DNA from: Candidatus Caccocola faecipullorum
Lineage (GTDB): Bacteria > Synergistota > Synergistia > Synergistales > Synergistaceae
NCBI GenBank assembly: GCA_018716365.1
Contig: DVKA01000172.1
Span: 1 to 10,062, forward strand
Length of the DNA stretch: 10,062 nucleotides
Direction of reading: 5' to 3'
Both the position numbers and the translations under genes were made by a program. The notes below the pieces were generated by a model. It was not told the DNA's origin. It saw only the letters and a program-made list of their open reading frames with translations, and ran no database searches. This document shows, piece by piece, positions 1 through 6,758 of the stretch; the first letter of the stretch is position 1, and each line of letters opens with the position of its first letter.

Positions 1-56
1 AGCAGGACGACGAGCGCGATGCGTATGACGAGCCTTCTTTTGTTGACGTTTTCCAT
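1..56 (-). CDS. N-terminal fragment of an unidentified protein, probably membrane-anchored or secreted
   Basis: Only the first 18 codons and part of the next are inside the window. They read MENVNKRRLVIRIALVVL: a short basic stretch followed by hydrophobic residues. That is how a signal peptide or first membrane helix begins. The ATG at 56-54 lies two bases after the stop of the permease gene upstream, and a GAGAGGAG ribosome binding site sits inside the last codons of that gene, so it is almost certainly translated as the next member of the ABC importer operon. The family cannot be recognised from so little sequence. A further transporter component or an envelope protein is possible, but nothing visible decides it. 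Confidence 0.6.
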   Translation of the reverse strand, partial: MENVNKRRLVIRIALVVL

Positions 57-58
57 CG

Positions 59-1150
59 TTATTCTCCTCTCAGGCTTCTGCGCGCGGCAAGGCGGTCGCG
101 GTGGCGCTTCCATGCGTGGAGCACGAGCGCGAGCGCGATGATGCCGTACGAGACGAAGACGCGGAAGTATTCTCCGAGCTGCGCCTGTCCGATGAGCTCC
201 TTACCGGCCATCGGCGAGACGACGAACATCAGGTGGAAGAGTATGACGCCGACGAAGACGTTCGTTATCGTCGCGCGGCTGACGGAGGCTCCGCCTATCA
301 GTATCGCCGCTATTGCGAACATACCGGCCTGGTCGTGGCTGTTGTAGGTGTTCATCGTTCCGATGTTCTGGAGGAATATTATCTGTCCGAAGCAGGCGAG
401 GACCGTCGATATGATTATCGCTATTATCCTCGTGCGCTCGACCGGGATGCCCGCGGCCTCGGCGACGGCCATGTCCTGGCCTATCGCGCGCATGTCCTGG
501 CCGAGCTTCGTGCGGCGGAACCAGATGATGAAGAGGCAGAAGACGCCGATGACGAGGAAGGTCGCTATCGGTATGTCTATCGTGCCTATCTTAAACGGGA
601 TGAGCGTGTCAAGCGTGCGGCGTATGCCCGTGAGGTTTATCGCGTTGCGTATGCCGTAGCCGCGCGAGAGTACGAGCTGCGGGTTGCTGATCGGTATCAG
701 GCGGCCCATTCCGTAGAGGACGACGAGCTGATAGACTCCGTTGATGAAGAACCCGAGGATGTACGACGTAACCATTTCGCGCCCCTTTGCCCTGTTGAGG
801 ACCGCTCCGCAGATGTAGCCGAGGACTATTGCTATCGGCATTCCGACTATCGATGCGAGCAGCATTCCGGGCCAGCCCGCGACGGCCCAGTCGGTGACGA
901 AGATGAGCCCTATCTGCCCCGCCATCGCGCCGAGGACCATACCGAAGTTGAGCCCCATGCCCGCGAGTATCGGGATGAGCAGCGAGAGTACGAGGAAGGA
1001 GTTGCGCGCGAGGCGCGTGAACATTTCCTGTATCAGATATGTCGCCGAGAATCCCGAAAGAGGAATCGCTATCGCCGAAAGCCCGATGAAGACGATCGGG
1101 ACGGCGTAGTCCGCAAGTATGTTTTTGATGTCGCGTTTCTGCTCCGCCAT
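59..1150 (-). CDS. ABC importer permease, second subunit (BPD_transp_2 type)
   Basis: This 363-residue integral membrane protein looks like one half of the translocation pore of a CUT2/BMP-type importer (RbsC and YufP/YufQ relatives). Hydrophobic segments lie at roughly residues 14-31, 52-86, 95-117, 128-148, 192-211, 241-261, 277-313 and 329-346. The motif GMGLNFGMVLGAMAGQIG (about 64-81) matches SGCGLNFGLPLGIIAG in the neighbouring permease. The loop around 218-240 (ending AEAAGIP) is the likely contact with the ATPase, and GGASV at 286-290 is also shared. The start ATG overlaps the stop of the upstream permease as TAATG, with GGTGA seven bases before the ATG, so the two are probably translationally coupled and form a heterodimer. 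The C-terminus is basic (RHRDRLAARR), consistent with a cytoplasmic end. The permease family is clear; the substrate is not. Confidence 0.9.
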   Translation of the reverse strand: MAEQKRDIKNILADYAVPIVFIGLSAIAIPLSGFSATYLIQEMFTRLARNSFLVLSLLIPILAGMGLNFGMVLGAMAGQIGLIFVTDWAVAGWPGMLLASIVGMPIAIVLGYICGAVLNRAKGREMVTSYILGFFINGVYQLVVLYGMGRLIPISNPQLVLSRGYGIRNAINLTGIRRTLDTLIPFKIGTIDIPIATFLVIGVFCLFIIWFRRTKLGQDMRAIGQDMAVAEAAGIPVERTRIIAIIISTVLACFGQIIFLQNIGTMNTYNSHDQAGMFAIAAILIGGASVSRATITNVFVGVILFHLMFVVSPMAGKELIGQAQLGEYFRVFVSYGIIALALVLHAWKRHRDRLAARRSLRGE

Positions 1151-2196
1151 TATCGTTTCACCGTCACTTTCCTTGTAAGGGCGTAGAGTATCATGCCGTT
1201 GCTGACTATTATGCGTATGACTTCAGACATGTCCGTCTGCATTACGCTGTTTATAACTGATGGCGTCATAGTGAGTATCCCCTGGAAGAGGAACGTTCCG
1301 ACTACGACGTTGACCATCGACGCCTTATTGACCGAAGCGCCGCCGAGCAGTATCGCGGCGACCGCGGGGAAGGCCATGTAGAACGGCCCCATGTAGAGCT
1401 GGATGAATCCAAAGCTCTGTTCGTAGACGAGTATGCCTATCGCGCCGAGCGCTGTGGACATGATTACCGATATTGTTCGCATTTTATCTACGTCGATGCC
1501 GGAGGCGCGCGCGAATTCAGGGTTGGAGCCGACGGCCGTTATCGCGGTGCCGGTCTTGGTACGGAAGAAGGCCCAGACGAGGAAGGATACGAAGGCGAAG
1601 AAGAGGAACATCCCGACGGGGATGTAGAAGAATTCGCCTATCCTGATGTTGACGTACTGGCTGAGCGCGTTGAGCCAGAAGCCCTCGACGCTTATCGTCG
1701 TGCGGAGGCCCGAGCCGCCGTAGCCCCAGATCATCGTCGGGCTCGTGTAGGGGAGCAGCAGCCAGGCGATGCACATGAGCGCGACGGAGGAGAAGCCGAC
1801 GTATGTCGCTATCATCATTTCGTCGCCCTTGACGCGGTTGAGCAGCTGCCCGTAGAGCCAGCCGAGGACGACGGCTATCGGAACGGCTATCGCCATGGCG
1901 ATGAGAAAGCCTACGCCGCCCGTCACGCCTATCTGTATCGAGGTGACGGCGCCGAGGAGGCCGGCTATTATTCCGAGCGGGAGACCGAAGTTCAGCCCGC
2001 AGCCGGACTGTATCATCGGCACCATCGCAAGCACGAGGATGCCGTTCATGCCGACGCGCACAAGCGTGTCGGAGATGGAGGCGTCTATGCGGACGCCGAC
2101 GAAGGGCGCGGCGATGAAGAGCGCAAGGAGGAAGAGCGCTATTATTATTCGCGGCCAGCCGGCGTTTTCAATAAACTGCTTTAATTTGCCCTGCAT
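1150..2196 (-). CDS. ABC importer permease, first subunit (BPD_transp_2 type)
   Basis: This 348-residue polytopic membrane protein is the partner of the next permease. Hydrophobic stretches occur at about residues 15-34, 50-88, 94-117, 128-149, 190-211, 241-258, 272-288, 294-311 and 324-340. The GLNFGLPLGIIAG motif (about 68-80), the cytoplasmic loop with GSNPEFARASGI (about 223-234) and GGASV (285-289) are the features it shares with the second permease and with RbsC-like proteins. The ATG at 2196 is preceded by AGGTG at a 7-base spacing. It begins 19 bases after the TAG of the ATPase gene, so it belongs to the same transcript. Two different permeases, rather than one used as a homodimer, resemble BMP/nucleoside-type importers more than classical ribose importers. 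The transported compound cannot be read from the sequence. Confidence 0.9.
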   Translation of the reverse strand: MQGKLKQFIENAGWPRIIIALFLLALFIAAPFVGVRIDASISDTLVRVGMNGILVLAMVPMIQSGCGLNFGLPLGIIAGLLGAVTSIQIGVTGGVGFLIAMAIAVPIAVVLGWLYGQLLNRVKGDEMMIATYVGFSSVALMCIAWLLLPYTSPTMIWGYGGSGLRTTISVEGFWLNALSQYVNIRIGEFFYIPVGMFLFFAFVSFLVWAFFRTKTGTAITAVGSNPEFARASGIDVDKMRTISVIMSTALGAIGILVYEQSFGFIQLYMGPFYMAFPAVAAILLGGASVNKASMVNVVVGTFLFQGILTMTPSVINSVMQTDMSEVIRIIVSNGMILYALTRKVTVKR

Positions 2197-2215
2197 TGTA
2201 ATTCACCTGCGTTCT

Positions 2216-3838
2216 CTATTGATTTGCCGCGGCCGTCTCTTCTTCGACGTGGCCGAGCATCAGCAGTCCGAACTCTTCTGCTTCGGCAGAGGCCGGAAGT
2301 ATGCCTGAGACGCGCCCCTCGTTGATGATCGCTATGCGGTCGCAGATTGAGCGGAGCTCTTCGAGCTCGGACGAGGTCATGATGATCGTCGTGCCGTTTT
2401 CGCGGTTGACGCGGCGCAGAGTGTCGAGGACGAGCTTTTTGGCTCCGACGTCGATTCCGCGCGTCGGTTCGGAGACGAAAAGGATGTCCGGGTTAACCGC
2501 GAAGGCCTTAGCCAGGCAGACTTTCTGCTGGTTTCCGCCGGAAAGCTCTATCGCGCGCTGTTTCGGCCCGGTGCAGCGGATTTCAAGAGATTTGATGTAA
2601 TCTTCGGCGCACTGCTCTATGGCCTTGTCGTCGCGCCATTTCACGAGGCCGCCGAATAGATTTTTTATAAACTTTTCCTGCACCTGCATCGCGGTGAAGG
2701 TTATATTCCAGTCGATGCCCTCTTCGAGAAGCAGGCCGACGCCGCGGCGGTCCTCAGAGACGAAGGCCATGCCCTCGCGCAGCGACGCGTCGGGGTCGTT
2801 GAGCTTTATCTCTTTGCCACGCAGCCATACCTTGCCGCCAGCGGCGTAGAGGCCCATGATGCCGTTCGAGATACCAACCTTGCCCTGTCCCGCCAGTCCG
2901 CCGAAGCCGAGTATCTCGCCGCGGCGCACCTCTATCGAAACGTCGCGGACCGTCTCTCCCGGCATGTCGACCCAGAGGTGCTCGGTCTTGAGGACGACCT
3001 CGCCGATTTCCTTCTGGTGCTCTTCCTTGCGCTCTTCCGTCTGAACGCCGCCGTCGCCTTTGCGGTCGACCATCCACGCGGCTATCTGGCGCACGTTCGT
3101 TTCGGAGGTTTTTGCCTCCTGGATGACGCGCCCGTCGCGCAGCACTATCAGTTTGTCGCAAAGGTCGATTATTTCCTGGAGGCGGTGCGAGATGAAGATT
3201 ATCGCGATGCCTTGCTCCGAGAGCTTGCGCAGCGCCGCGATGAGGACGGTCGCCTCGCTCTCGGCGAGGACCGCGGTCGGCTCGTCGAGGACGAGCAGCC
3301 GCGTCTTGCTCCTGTCTATCTCGCGCGCTATTTCCGTGAACTGCTTGTGGCCGACGGGCATTTCGCTGATCAGCGTGTCCGGCTTGAGGTCGACGCCGAG
3401 CGTCCTTATGGCTTTCTCAGCCCTCGCGCGCATATCGGCGCGGTCGAGCGTTTTCAGCCTGTCCCCGAATACTTCGACGGTAAAGTTATATTTCGTCGAT
3501 TCCCTGTTGAGCAGGATGTTCTCCGTCGCGCTGAAGCCCGGGATGAGAGAGAACTCCTGATGTACCATTCCAATTCCGGCCTGGAGGGCGTCGAGCGGGT
3601 CTTTGAAATGGATCTCTTCGCCGTCGATCTTTATCTTCCCTTCGTAGCCGCCCGTTTCGGCGATGACGGGCATCCCGAAAAGTATATTCATCAGCGTCGA
3701 CTTGCCGGCCCCGTTTTCTCCGACCAGCCCCATTATTTCCCCCGGCTGCAGCGAAAAGCTAACGTCCTGGAGAACGCGGTTGCCGAAGTACTCTTTACCG
3801 ATGTTCTCCATTTTCAATAGAGGGACTCCTGTGCCCAT
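2216..3838 (-). CDS. ABC importer ATP-binding protein with two fused nucleotide-binding domains
   Basis: This 540-residue cytoplasmic ATPase of the RbsA/MglA/YufO type would power import through the two permeases encoded next. Domain 1 has Walker A GENGAGKST (40-48), Q-loop Q94, Walker B LLVLDE (181-186) and switch H218, but its signature region is degenerate (SEMPVGHKQ, about 158-166). Domain 2 has a degenerate P-loop (GGLAGQGKVG, 313-322) and a perfect signature LSGGNQQ (432-438); its Walker B reads ILFVSE (452-457), with Ser in place of the usual Asp, and there is no switch His (TSSELEE). The predicted result is one competent and one degenerate ATP site, a known arrangement in this family. 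I chose the ATG at 3838 because GAGGTG at 3845-3850 lies six bases upstream; the GTG at 3847 overlaps that site. A promoter and a terminator lie between this gene and SBP-A. Confidence 0.95.
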   Translation of the reverse strand: MGTGVPLLKMENIGKEYFGNRVLQDVSFSLQPGEIMGLVGENGAGKSTLMNILFGMPVIAETGGYEGKIKIDGEEIHFKDPLDALQAGIGMVHQEFSLIPGFSATENILLNRESTKYNFTVEVFGDRLKTLDRADMRARAEKAIRTLGVDLKPDTLISEMPVGHKQFTEIAREIDRSKTRLLVLDEPTAVLAESEATVLIAALRKLSEQGIAIIFISHRLQEIIDLCDKLIVLRDGRVIQEAKTSETNVRQIAAWMVDRKGDGGVQTEERKEEHQKEIGEVVLKTEHLWVDMPGETVRDVSIEVRRGEILGFGGLAGQGKVGISNGIMGLYAAGGKVWLRGKEIKLNDPDASLREGMAFVSEDRRGVGLLLEEGIDWNITFTAMQVQEKFIKNLFGGLVKWRDDKAIEQCAEDYIKSLEIRCTGPKQRAIELSGGNQQKVCLAKAFAVNPDILFVSEPTRGIDVGAKKLVLDTLRRVNRENGTTIIMTSSELEELRSICDRIAIINEGRVSGILPASAEAEEFGLLMLGHVEEETAAANQ

Positions 3839-3915
3839 ACATTTCACCTCGTTGCTCTATGCATATAATTTTATGGCTTTTCTTCGTTAAACTCTTTGCG
3901 CATAAAACTAAACTT

Positions 3916-3944
3916 ATAATAGTTGATTTGTTGATAAACGACAA
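3916..3944 (-). promoter_or_regulatory. Probable sigma-70 promoter for the ATPase-permease genes
   Basis: Reading the minus strand, TTGTCG (complement of 3939-3944) and TATTAT (complement of 3916-3921) are separated by 17 bases. This matches the -35 box at 4 of 6 positions and the -10 box at 5 of 6. It lies downstream of the SBP-A terminator and about 75 bases before the ATPase start codon, so it could drive the transporter genes independently. The local AT-richness makes a chance match possible. Confidence 0.45.
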
Positions 3945-3980
3945 GATAACAAGGAGGATACGCCGCGGCGCTTTAATCAT

Positions 3981-4015
3981 AAAAAATCTTTCCGGCGCGC
4001 GCGCCGGAAAGATTT
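3981..4015 (-). terminator. Intrinsic terminator after SBP-A (perfect 32-bp palindrome plus U-run)
   Basis: Bases 3984-4015 form a perfect palindrome, AAATCTTTCCGGCGCG followed by its exact reverse complement. On the minus strand it runs directly into six T residues (complement of 3981-3986). It begins 26 bases after the SBP-A stop codon. The T-run exists only on the minus-strand side, which fixes the direction. Placed between a binding-protein gene and its ATPase gene, it would keep binding-protein mRNA in excess over the membrane components. Confidence 0.88.
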
Positions 4016-4041
4016 AAATTACGCGGCTCTGTTTACAGCGC

Positions 4042-5232
4042 TTATTTTATCGTCATAAATTTCTCGGGAACCTGGACTTTCGTGATGTCCATGTAGCCCT
4101 TGCCGAAGATATAGGTATCCTGGTAGACGAGCAGGAAGTTGCGCATCTTGACCTGCGTCGCCATGTCGAGGTACTCGGAGCCCATCCACTGCGCGCCGGG
4201 CGTGTACTTGTCGTAGCAGGCCCAGAGGTCCTTCAGACGGTAAAGCTTCGCTTCGCCTTCGGTGATGCGCTTGCCGTACTCGGCGAGGGCGCAGACCGTG
4301 CTCCATCCGAAGGAGTAGCTCCACGTTCCCATTCTGCCCTTTCCGCCGGCGTCGATGACGGCCTGTTCGACCTTCTTCATTATCGCCGGGAAGTCTCCGG
4401 CTTCAGCCGAAAGGTCGATGCCGAGCGCTCCTGGATAGCCCATGAGCGGCGACGGAAGGTCGGGTTCGACGAAGATTCCGCCGTACTTCGCTATCTGCTT
4501 GAGGAGCGGTTCGGTCTGGGCGTCGTTGGTGCAGAAGAAGGCCGTGTCTTTTCCATACTTGTCGAGCCACGCGGGGGTCTTTTCAAGGACGAACTGCTGC
4601 GCGCCCGCGACGCCGACGTCGCTCGTCGGGTCGGGGGCCGTCTCGAAGATGAATTCGAGGCCGAGGTCTTTGCAGGCCGCTTCCATTATTGCGCGGCGGC
4701 GTCCGAGCGTCTCATAGCTCATGTGGCGCGGGAAGGAGATGTGGACGAATTTCTTCGCGCCGAGCTTCTTCGCGGTGTCGACCATGAGGTAGCCACGCGA
4801 CACGAAGTCGACGCTGACGGAGAGGTCGGCTACGCTCGAGATGACTCCCGGGTCTTCCTGCGGCTGTCCGGCAAAGCAGAGGATGTCGGGTCTCTTCTCC
4901 TTGACGCGGCGGAAGGCTTCGGTAGTTCCGGGGATGGCGTCGTCGACGACGATGACCTTCATCTTCGGGTCGTCGGCAAGTCCGACTATCTGCGATATCG
5001 TGGTCTCCATCTCGGACATGAAGTTGTCGGGCATCGTGACGTGCTGTACCATTCCGCCGTCGGCGACGTCGCCGTATTCCTGAATCATACGCTCGGCGCC
5101 GCGGTAGGTGTCCTCAGCCTGCGAAACCGTAAGCGTGGCGATACCGATGTGGAACGGGGCTTCCGCAAACGCCGCCGCAGCCATGACGAGCGTCGCGGCC
5201 AAAGCAAGGATCAATGCGCTGGTCTTTCTCAT
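4042..5232 (-). CDS. Secreted ABC substrate-binding protein SBP-A (DUF3798-like)
   Basis: This 396-residue exported protein has a type I signal peptide: MRK, a hydrophobic core, then AFA before EAPFHIG, giving cleavage near residue 23. There is no convincing lipobox, so it is probably soluble in the periplasm. The mature part (IGIATLTVSQAEDTYRGAE, DDPKMKVIVVDDAIPGTTEA, PRHMSYETLGRRRAI, CTNDA) has the periplasmic-binding-protein type 1 look, and from memory I assign it to the DUF3798 family (Pfam PF12683). It sits between the peptidase and the ATPase/permease genes, so it should be the receptor of this importer. The ATG at 5232 is chosen over the GTG at 5238 because it aligns end to end with SBP-B without gaps, and because AGGAGG (complement of 5243-5248) is 10 bases away rather than four. 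The ligand is unknown. Confidence 0.9.
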   Translation of the reverse strand: MRKTSALILALAATLVMAAAAFAEAPFHIGIATLTVSQAEDTYRGAERMIQEYGDVADGGMVQHVTMPDNFMSEMETTISQIVGLADDPKMKVIVVDDAIPGTTEAFRRVKEKRPDILCFAGQPQEDPGVISSVADLSVSVDFVSRGYLMVDTAKKLGAKKFVHISFPRHMSYETLGRRRAIMEAACKDLGLEFIFETAPDPTSDVGVAGAQQFVLEKTPAWLDKYGKDTAFFCTNDAQTEPLLKQIAKYGGIFVEPDLPSPLMGYPGALGIDLSAEAGDFPAIMKKVEQAVIDAGGKGRMGTWSYSFGWSTVCALAEYGKRITEGEAKLYRLKDLWACYDKYTPGAQWMGSEYLDMATQVKMRNFLLVYQDTYIFGKGYMDITKVQVPEKFMTIK

Positions 5233-5277
5233 CTTCACATTTCCTCCTCAGATAAATAAAAAAGTTTTATGCGATAT

Positions 5278-5302
5278 GCCCGCGTCGAAATTTCGCGCGG
5301 GC
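5278..5302 (-). other. Stable hairpin between the peptidase and SBP-A genes
   Basis: GCCCGCG (5278-5284) pairs with CGCGGGC (5296-5302). The stem continues through CGAAATTTCG (5286-5295) past a single bulged T at 5285. On the minus strand the nearest T-run starts about 14 bases beyond the stem, too far for a standard intrinsic terminator. It may be an mRNA processing or stability element that separates the two cistrons, or a weak terminator. I see no good promoter in this 77-base gap, so SBP-A is probably read from the peptidase promoter. Confidence 0.5.
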
Positions 5303-5309
5303 GTAAGGC

Positions 5310-6416
5310 CTATTCTCCGCAGATCGTGATGTCGCGCGTGAAGTGGTTAAGCGCTTCGCCCGTGCCGTCTTTTCTGACGGCGACGAGGTTTTCGATGCGG
5401 ACGCCGAATTTGCCGGGGATGTAGATTCCGGGTTCTACGCTGAAGACGTTGCCTGGTTCGAGAGGTTTCGTGTTGCCTTCTATCATATACGGTCCTTCAT
5501 GCACCGCGATGCCGATGCCGTGGCCGACGCGGTTGAAGAAATATTTGCCGTAGCCGGCGTCGATGATGACCTGACGCGCCGCGCGGTCCACGTCCTGTCC
5601 CGTCGCGCCGGGCTGCACGGCGGCTTCGCCCGCGGCCTGCGCGCGGCGGACTATCTCGTAGATGTCGCGCATCTCCTGTGTCGGCGTGCCGGTGAAGAAT
5701 GTGCGCGTAGTGTCTGAGCAGTAGCTCTTCCATCGGCCGCCGAGATCCAGAATCATAATGTCGTTTTCTTCTATTACGCGGTCTCCTCCAGAATAATGAG
5801 GCATGGAGCCGTTGGGGCCGCTTGCGACTATCGGGCTGAACGACACCTGCGTGACGCCGTCTTCCTCAAAGAACTCGACTATTTTTTTCGCCACGTCGCG
5901 CTCCTTCATACCGGGGCGGATGAACTTCTGAAGCTTCGCGACGACGTTGTCTACTATGCGAGACGACTCGCGCATTATCTCCTGCTCTTCGTCGTCTTTG
6001 CGCGAACGCTGTCCCGTGAGGATGTCTGTGCCGTTGACCATTTCAAGCGGCATCGTGTCGCGCACGGCGAGCATATCGACGGCGCGCACGCCGTCGTTGA
6101 AGGCTATCTTTCCGCCGACTATGCCGAGATGTTCGCAGCCGCGGCGGAAGGCGCCTGTGAAGCCTTCGTAGTCGTCCCATTCCGCATAGAACGGCACGTC
6201 GCCGAAAGCCTTCGTCATCTCCTCGCGGTAGAGCAGCGGCGTCATTGCAAAGCAGCGCTCATCCTTCGAAATCATGAGGCCGCGCACGCGCTCATCCGGG
6301 TGCGTGTCTAGTCCGCTTATATATTCAAGGTCGGTTGACGGGCCGAGATAGACGGCGTCAAGCCCCCTCCTGCGAAGTTCTTCCGCAAGACGCGCAACCC
6401 TTTCTTTCCTTATCAT
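5310..6416 (-). CDS. M24 family metallopeptidase (Xaa-Pro dipeptidase/aminopeptidase-like)
   Basis: This 368-residue cytoplasmic enzyme is predicted to cleave peptides next to proline with a two-metal centre. Residues 1-130 form the creatinase/prolidase-type N-terminal domain (RVARLAEELRRRGLDAVYLG, then STDLEYISG). The pita-bread catalytic domain follows. All five expected metal ligands are visible: D224 (ILDLGG), D235 (CSDTTRT), H299 (VGHGIG), E328 (SVEPGIY) and E342 (RIENL); H207 and H306 fit the substrate-binding histidines. Intact metal ligands argue against a creatinase. The ATG at 6416 has GGAGG eight bases upstream (complement of 6425-6429); the open frame extends to a TTG at 6482 but has no ribosome site there. 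There is no signal peptide. It heads the unit that includes SBP-A, which suggests, but does not prove, that the imported substrate is a peptide or amide it processes. Confidence 0.92.
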   Translation of the reverse strand: MIRKERVARLAEELRRRGLDAVYLGPSTDLEYISGLDTHPDERVRGLMISKDERCFAMTPLLYREEMTKAFGDVPFYAEWDDYEGFTGAFRRGCEHLGIVGGKIAFNDGVRAVDMLAVRDTMPLEMVNGTDILTGQRSRKDDEEQEIMRESSRIVDNVVAKLQKFIRPGMKERDVAKKIVEFFEEDGVTQVSFSPIVASGPNGSMPHYSGGDRVIEENDIMILDLGGRWKSYCSDTTRTFFTGTPTQEMRDIYEIVRRAQAAGEAAVQPGATGQDVDRAARQVIIDAGYGKYFFNRVGHGIGIAVHEGPYMIEGNTKPLEPGNVFSVEPGIYIPGKFGVRIENLVAVRKDGTGEALNHFTRDITICGE

Positions 6417-6459
6417 CGAGAGGACCTCCAATTTTTTTATAATTTCGAGATACGGCAAC

Positions 6460-6475
6460 TCCGGCGAACGCCGGA
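6460..6475 (-). other. Short hairpin in the leader of the peptidase mRNA
   Basis: TCCGGC (6460-6465) and GCCGGA (6470-6475) are complementary around a GAAC centre (GTTC on the minus strand), forming a tight 6-bp hairpin about 44 bases before the peptidase start codon. No T-run follows on the minus strand within a terminator-like distance. Its role is unknown; it could simply be a local leader fold. Confidence 0.4.
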
Positions 6476-6551
6476 CAAACAAACGAAAGCAACGGTTTTT
6501 ACCAGTATTTCCAGAACTTTAGGCGATATGACGAACATGCCCTATGCACTA

Positions 6552-6581
6552 ATGATATTACAGCGGCTCGCGGCTAGTCAA
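6552..6581 (-). promoter_or_regulatory. Sigma-70-type promoter for the peptidase/SBP-A unit
   Basis: On the minus strand, TTGACT (complement of 6576-6581) and TATCAT (complement of 6552-6557) are separated by 18 bases, each matching consensus at five of six positions. Transcription would start near 6545, giving a leader of about 130 bases before the ATG at 6416. This is the best promoter match upstream of the peptidase. Confidence 0.6.
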
Positions 6582-6592
6582 GCGCATAGCGC

Positions 6593-6630
6593 GCAGCCGC
6601 GGAAAAGGCGGCTGCCGCGCGAAACCGCGC
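6593..6630. promoter_or_regulatory. Paired inverted repeats between the divergent promoters
   Basis: GCAGCCGC (6593-6600) and GCGGCTGC (6608-6615) form an 8-bp inverted repeat around a 7-base spacer, followed by GCGCG (6617-6621) and CGCGC (6626-6630) around AAAC. Both lie in the roughly 60 bases between the -35 boxes of the two divergent promoters, where a shared regulator could bind. Neither is followed by a T-run, so they are not obvious terminators. The operator reading is inference; GC-rich DNA produces such repeats readily. Confidence 0.35.
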
Positions 6631-6641
6631 TTCTCCGCAGG

Positions 6642-6671
6642 TTGACACGCTCCGACGCGGGCAACTATAAT
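6642..6671 (+). promoter_or_regulatory. Strong sigma-70 promoter of SBP-B
   Basis: A consensus TTGACA (6642-6647) and a consensus TATAAT (6666-6671) are separated by 18 bases. Transcription should begin near 6678, leaving a leader of about 80 bases. Two perfect hexamers suggest high basal expression, as expected for a binding protein. Confidence 0.85.
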
Positions 6672-6684
6672 GCGGCTGACTCAC

Positions 6685-6733
6685 GGAACCTCAGCGGCGG
6701 GCAGTGTGTGCCTGCGCCGTCGCGTAAGGTTCC
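6685..6733 (+). promoter_or_regulatory. Structured 5' leader of SBP-B mRNA
   Basis: An outer 7-bp stem, GGAACCT (6685-6691) with AGGTTCC (6727-6733), encloses a strong inner hairpin. In the inner hairpin CGGCG (6695-6699) pairs with CGCCG (6715-6719) and GGCA (6700-6703) pairs with TGCC (6709-6712). The loop is GTGTG, and TG (6713-6714) bulges out. The whole element starts within about 10 bases of the predicted transcript start and ends 9 bases before the GAGGGAGG ribosome site. It could stabilise the mRNA or act as a regulatory RNA. It matches no riboswitch class I know. Confidence 0.6.
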
Positions 6734-6758
6734 AAAATTTTAGAGGGAGGAATTTTTT

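Noticed and set aside
101..1186. 361-codon plus-strand open frame opposite the second permease
   Set aside because: Its product is rich in Arg, Asp, Glu and Tyr with no domain, as is typical of the antisense of a hydrophobic protein in GC-rich DNA. The permease on the other strand is clear.
2978..3820. 280-codon plus-strand frame opposite the ATPase
   Set aside because: It is the mirror of a well-supported ABC ATPase; it has no motif of its own and no ribosome site.
3839..3847. GTG start for the ATPase
   Set aside because: The GTG overlaps the GAGGTG ribosome site that serves the ATG at 3838.
3795..3980. Small minus-strand frame between SBP-A and the ATPase
   Set aside because: It overlaps the proposed promoter and the ATPase start in another frame and lacks a credible ribosome site.
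5233..5238. GTG start for SBP-A
   Set aside because: It is only four bases from AGGAGG and adds two residues not present in SBP-B; the ATG at 5232 gives a gap-free alignment of both signal peptides.
4723..5259. 178-codon plus-strand frame opposite SBP-A
   Set aside because: It is an antisense shadow covering the signal peptide and N-terminal half of SBP-A.
5796..6311. 171-codon plus-strand frame opposite the peptidase
   Set aside because: It is an antisense shadow of conserved M24 sequence with no recognisable features.
6417..6482. N-terminal extension of the peptidase to a TTG at 6482
   Set aside because: It has no ribosome site, the residues do not fit the family, and GGAGG sits eight bases before the ATG at 6416.
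6528..6743. 71-codon plus-strand frame upstream of SBP-B
   Set aside because: It runs through both divergent promoters and the structured leader, has no ribosome site, and has an unremarkable composition.
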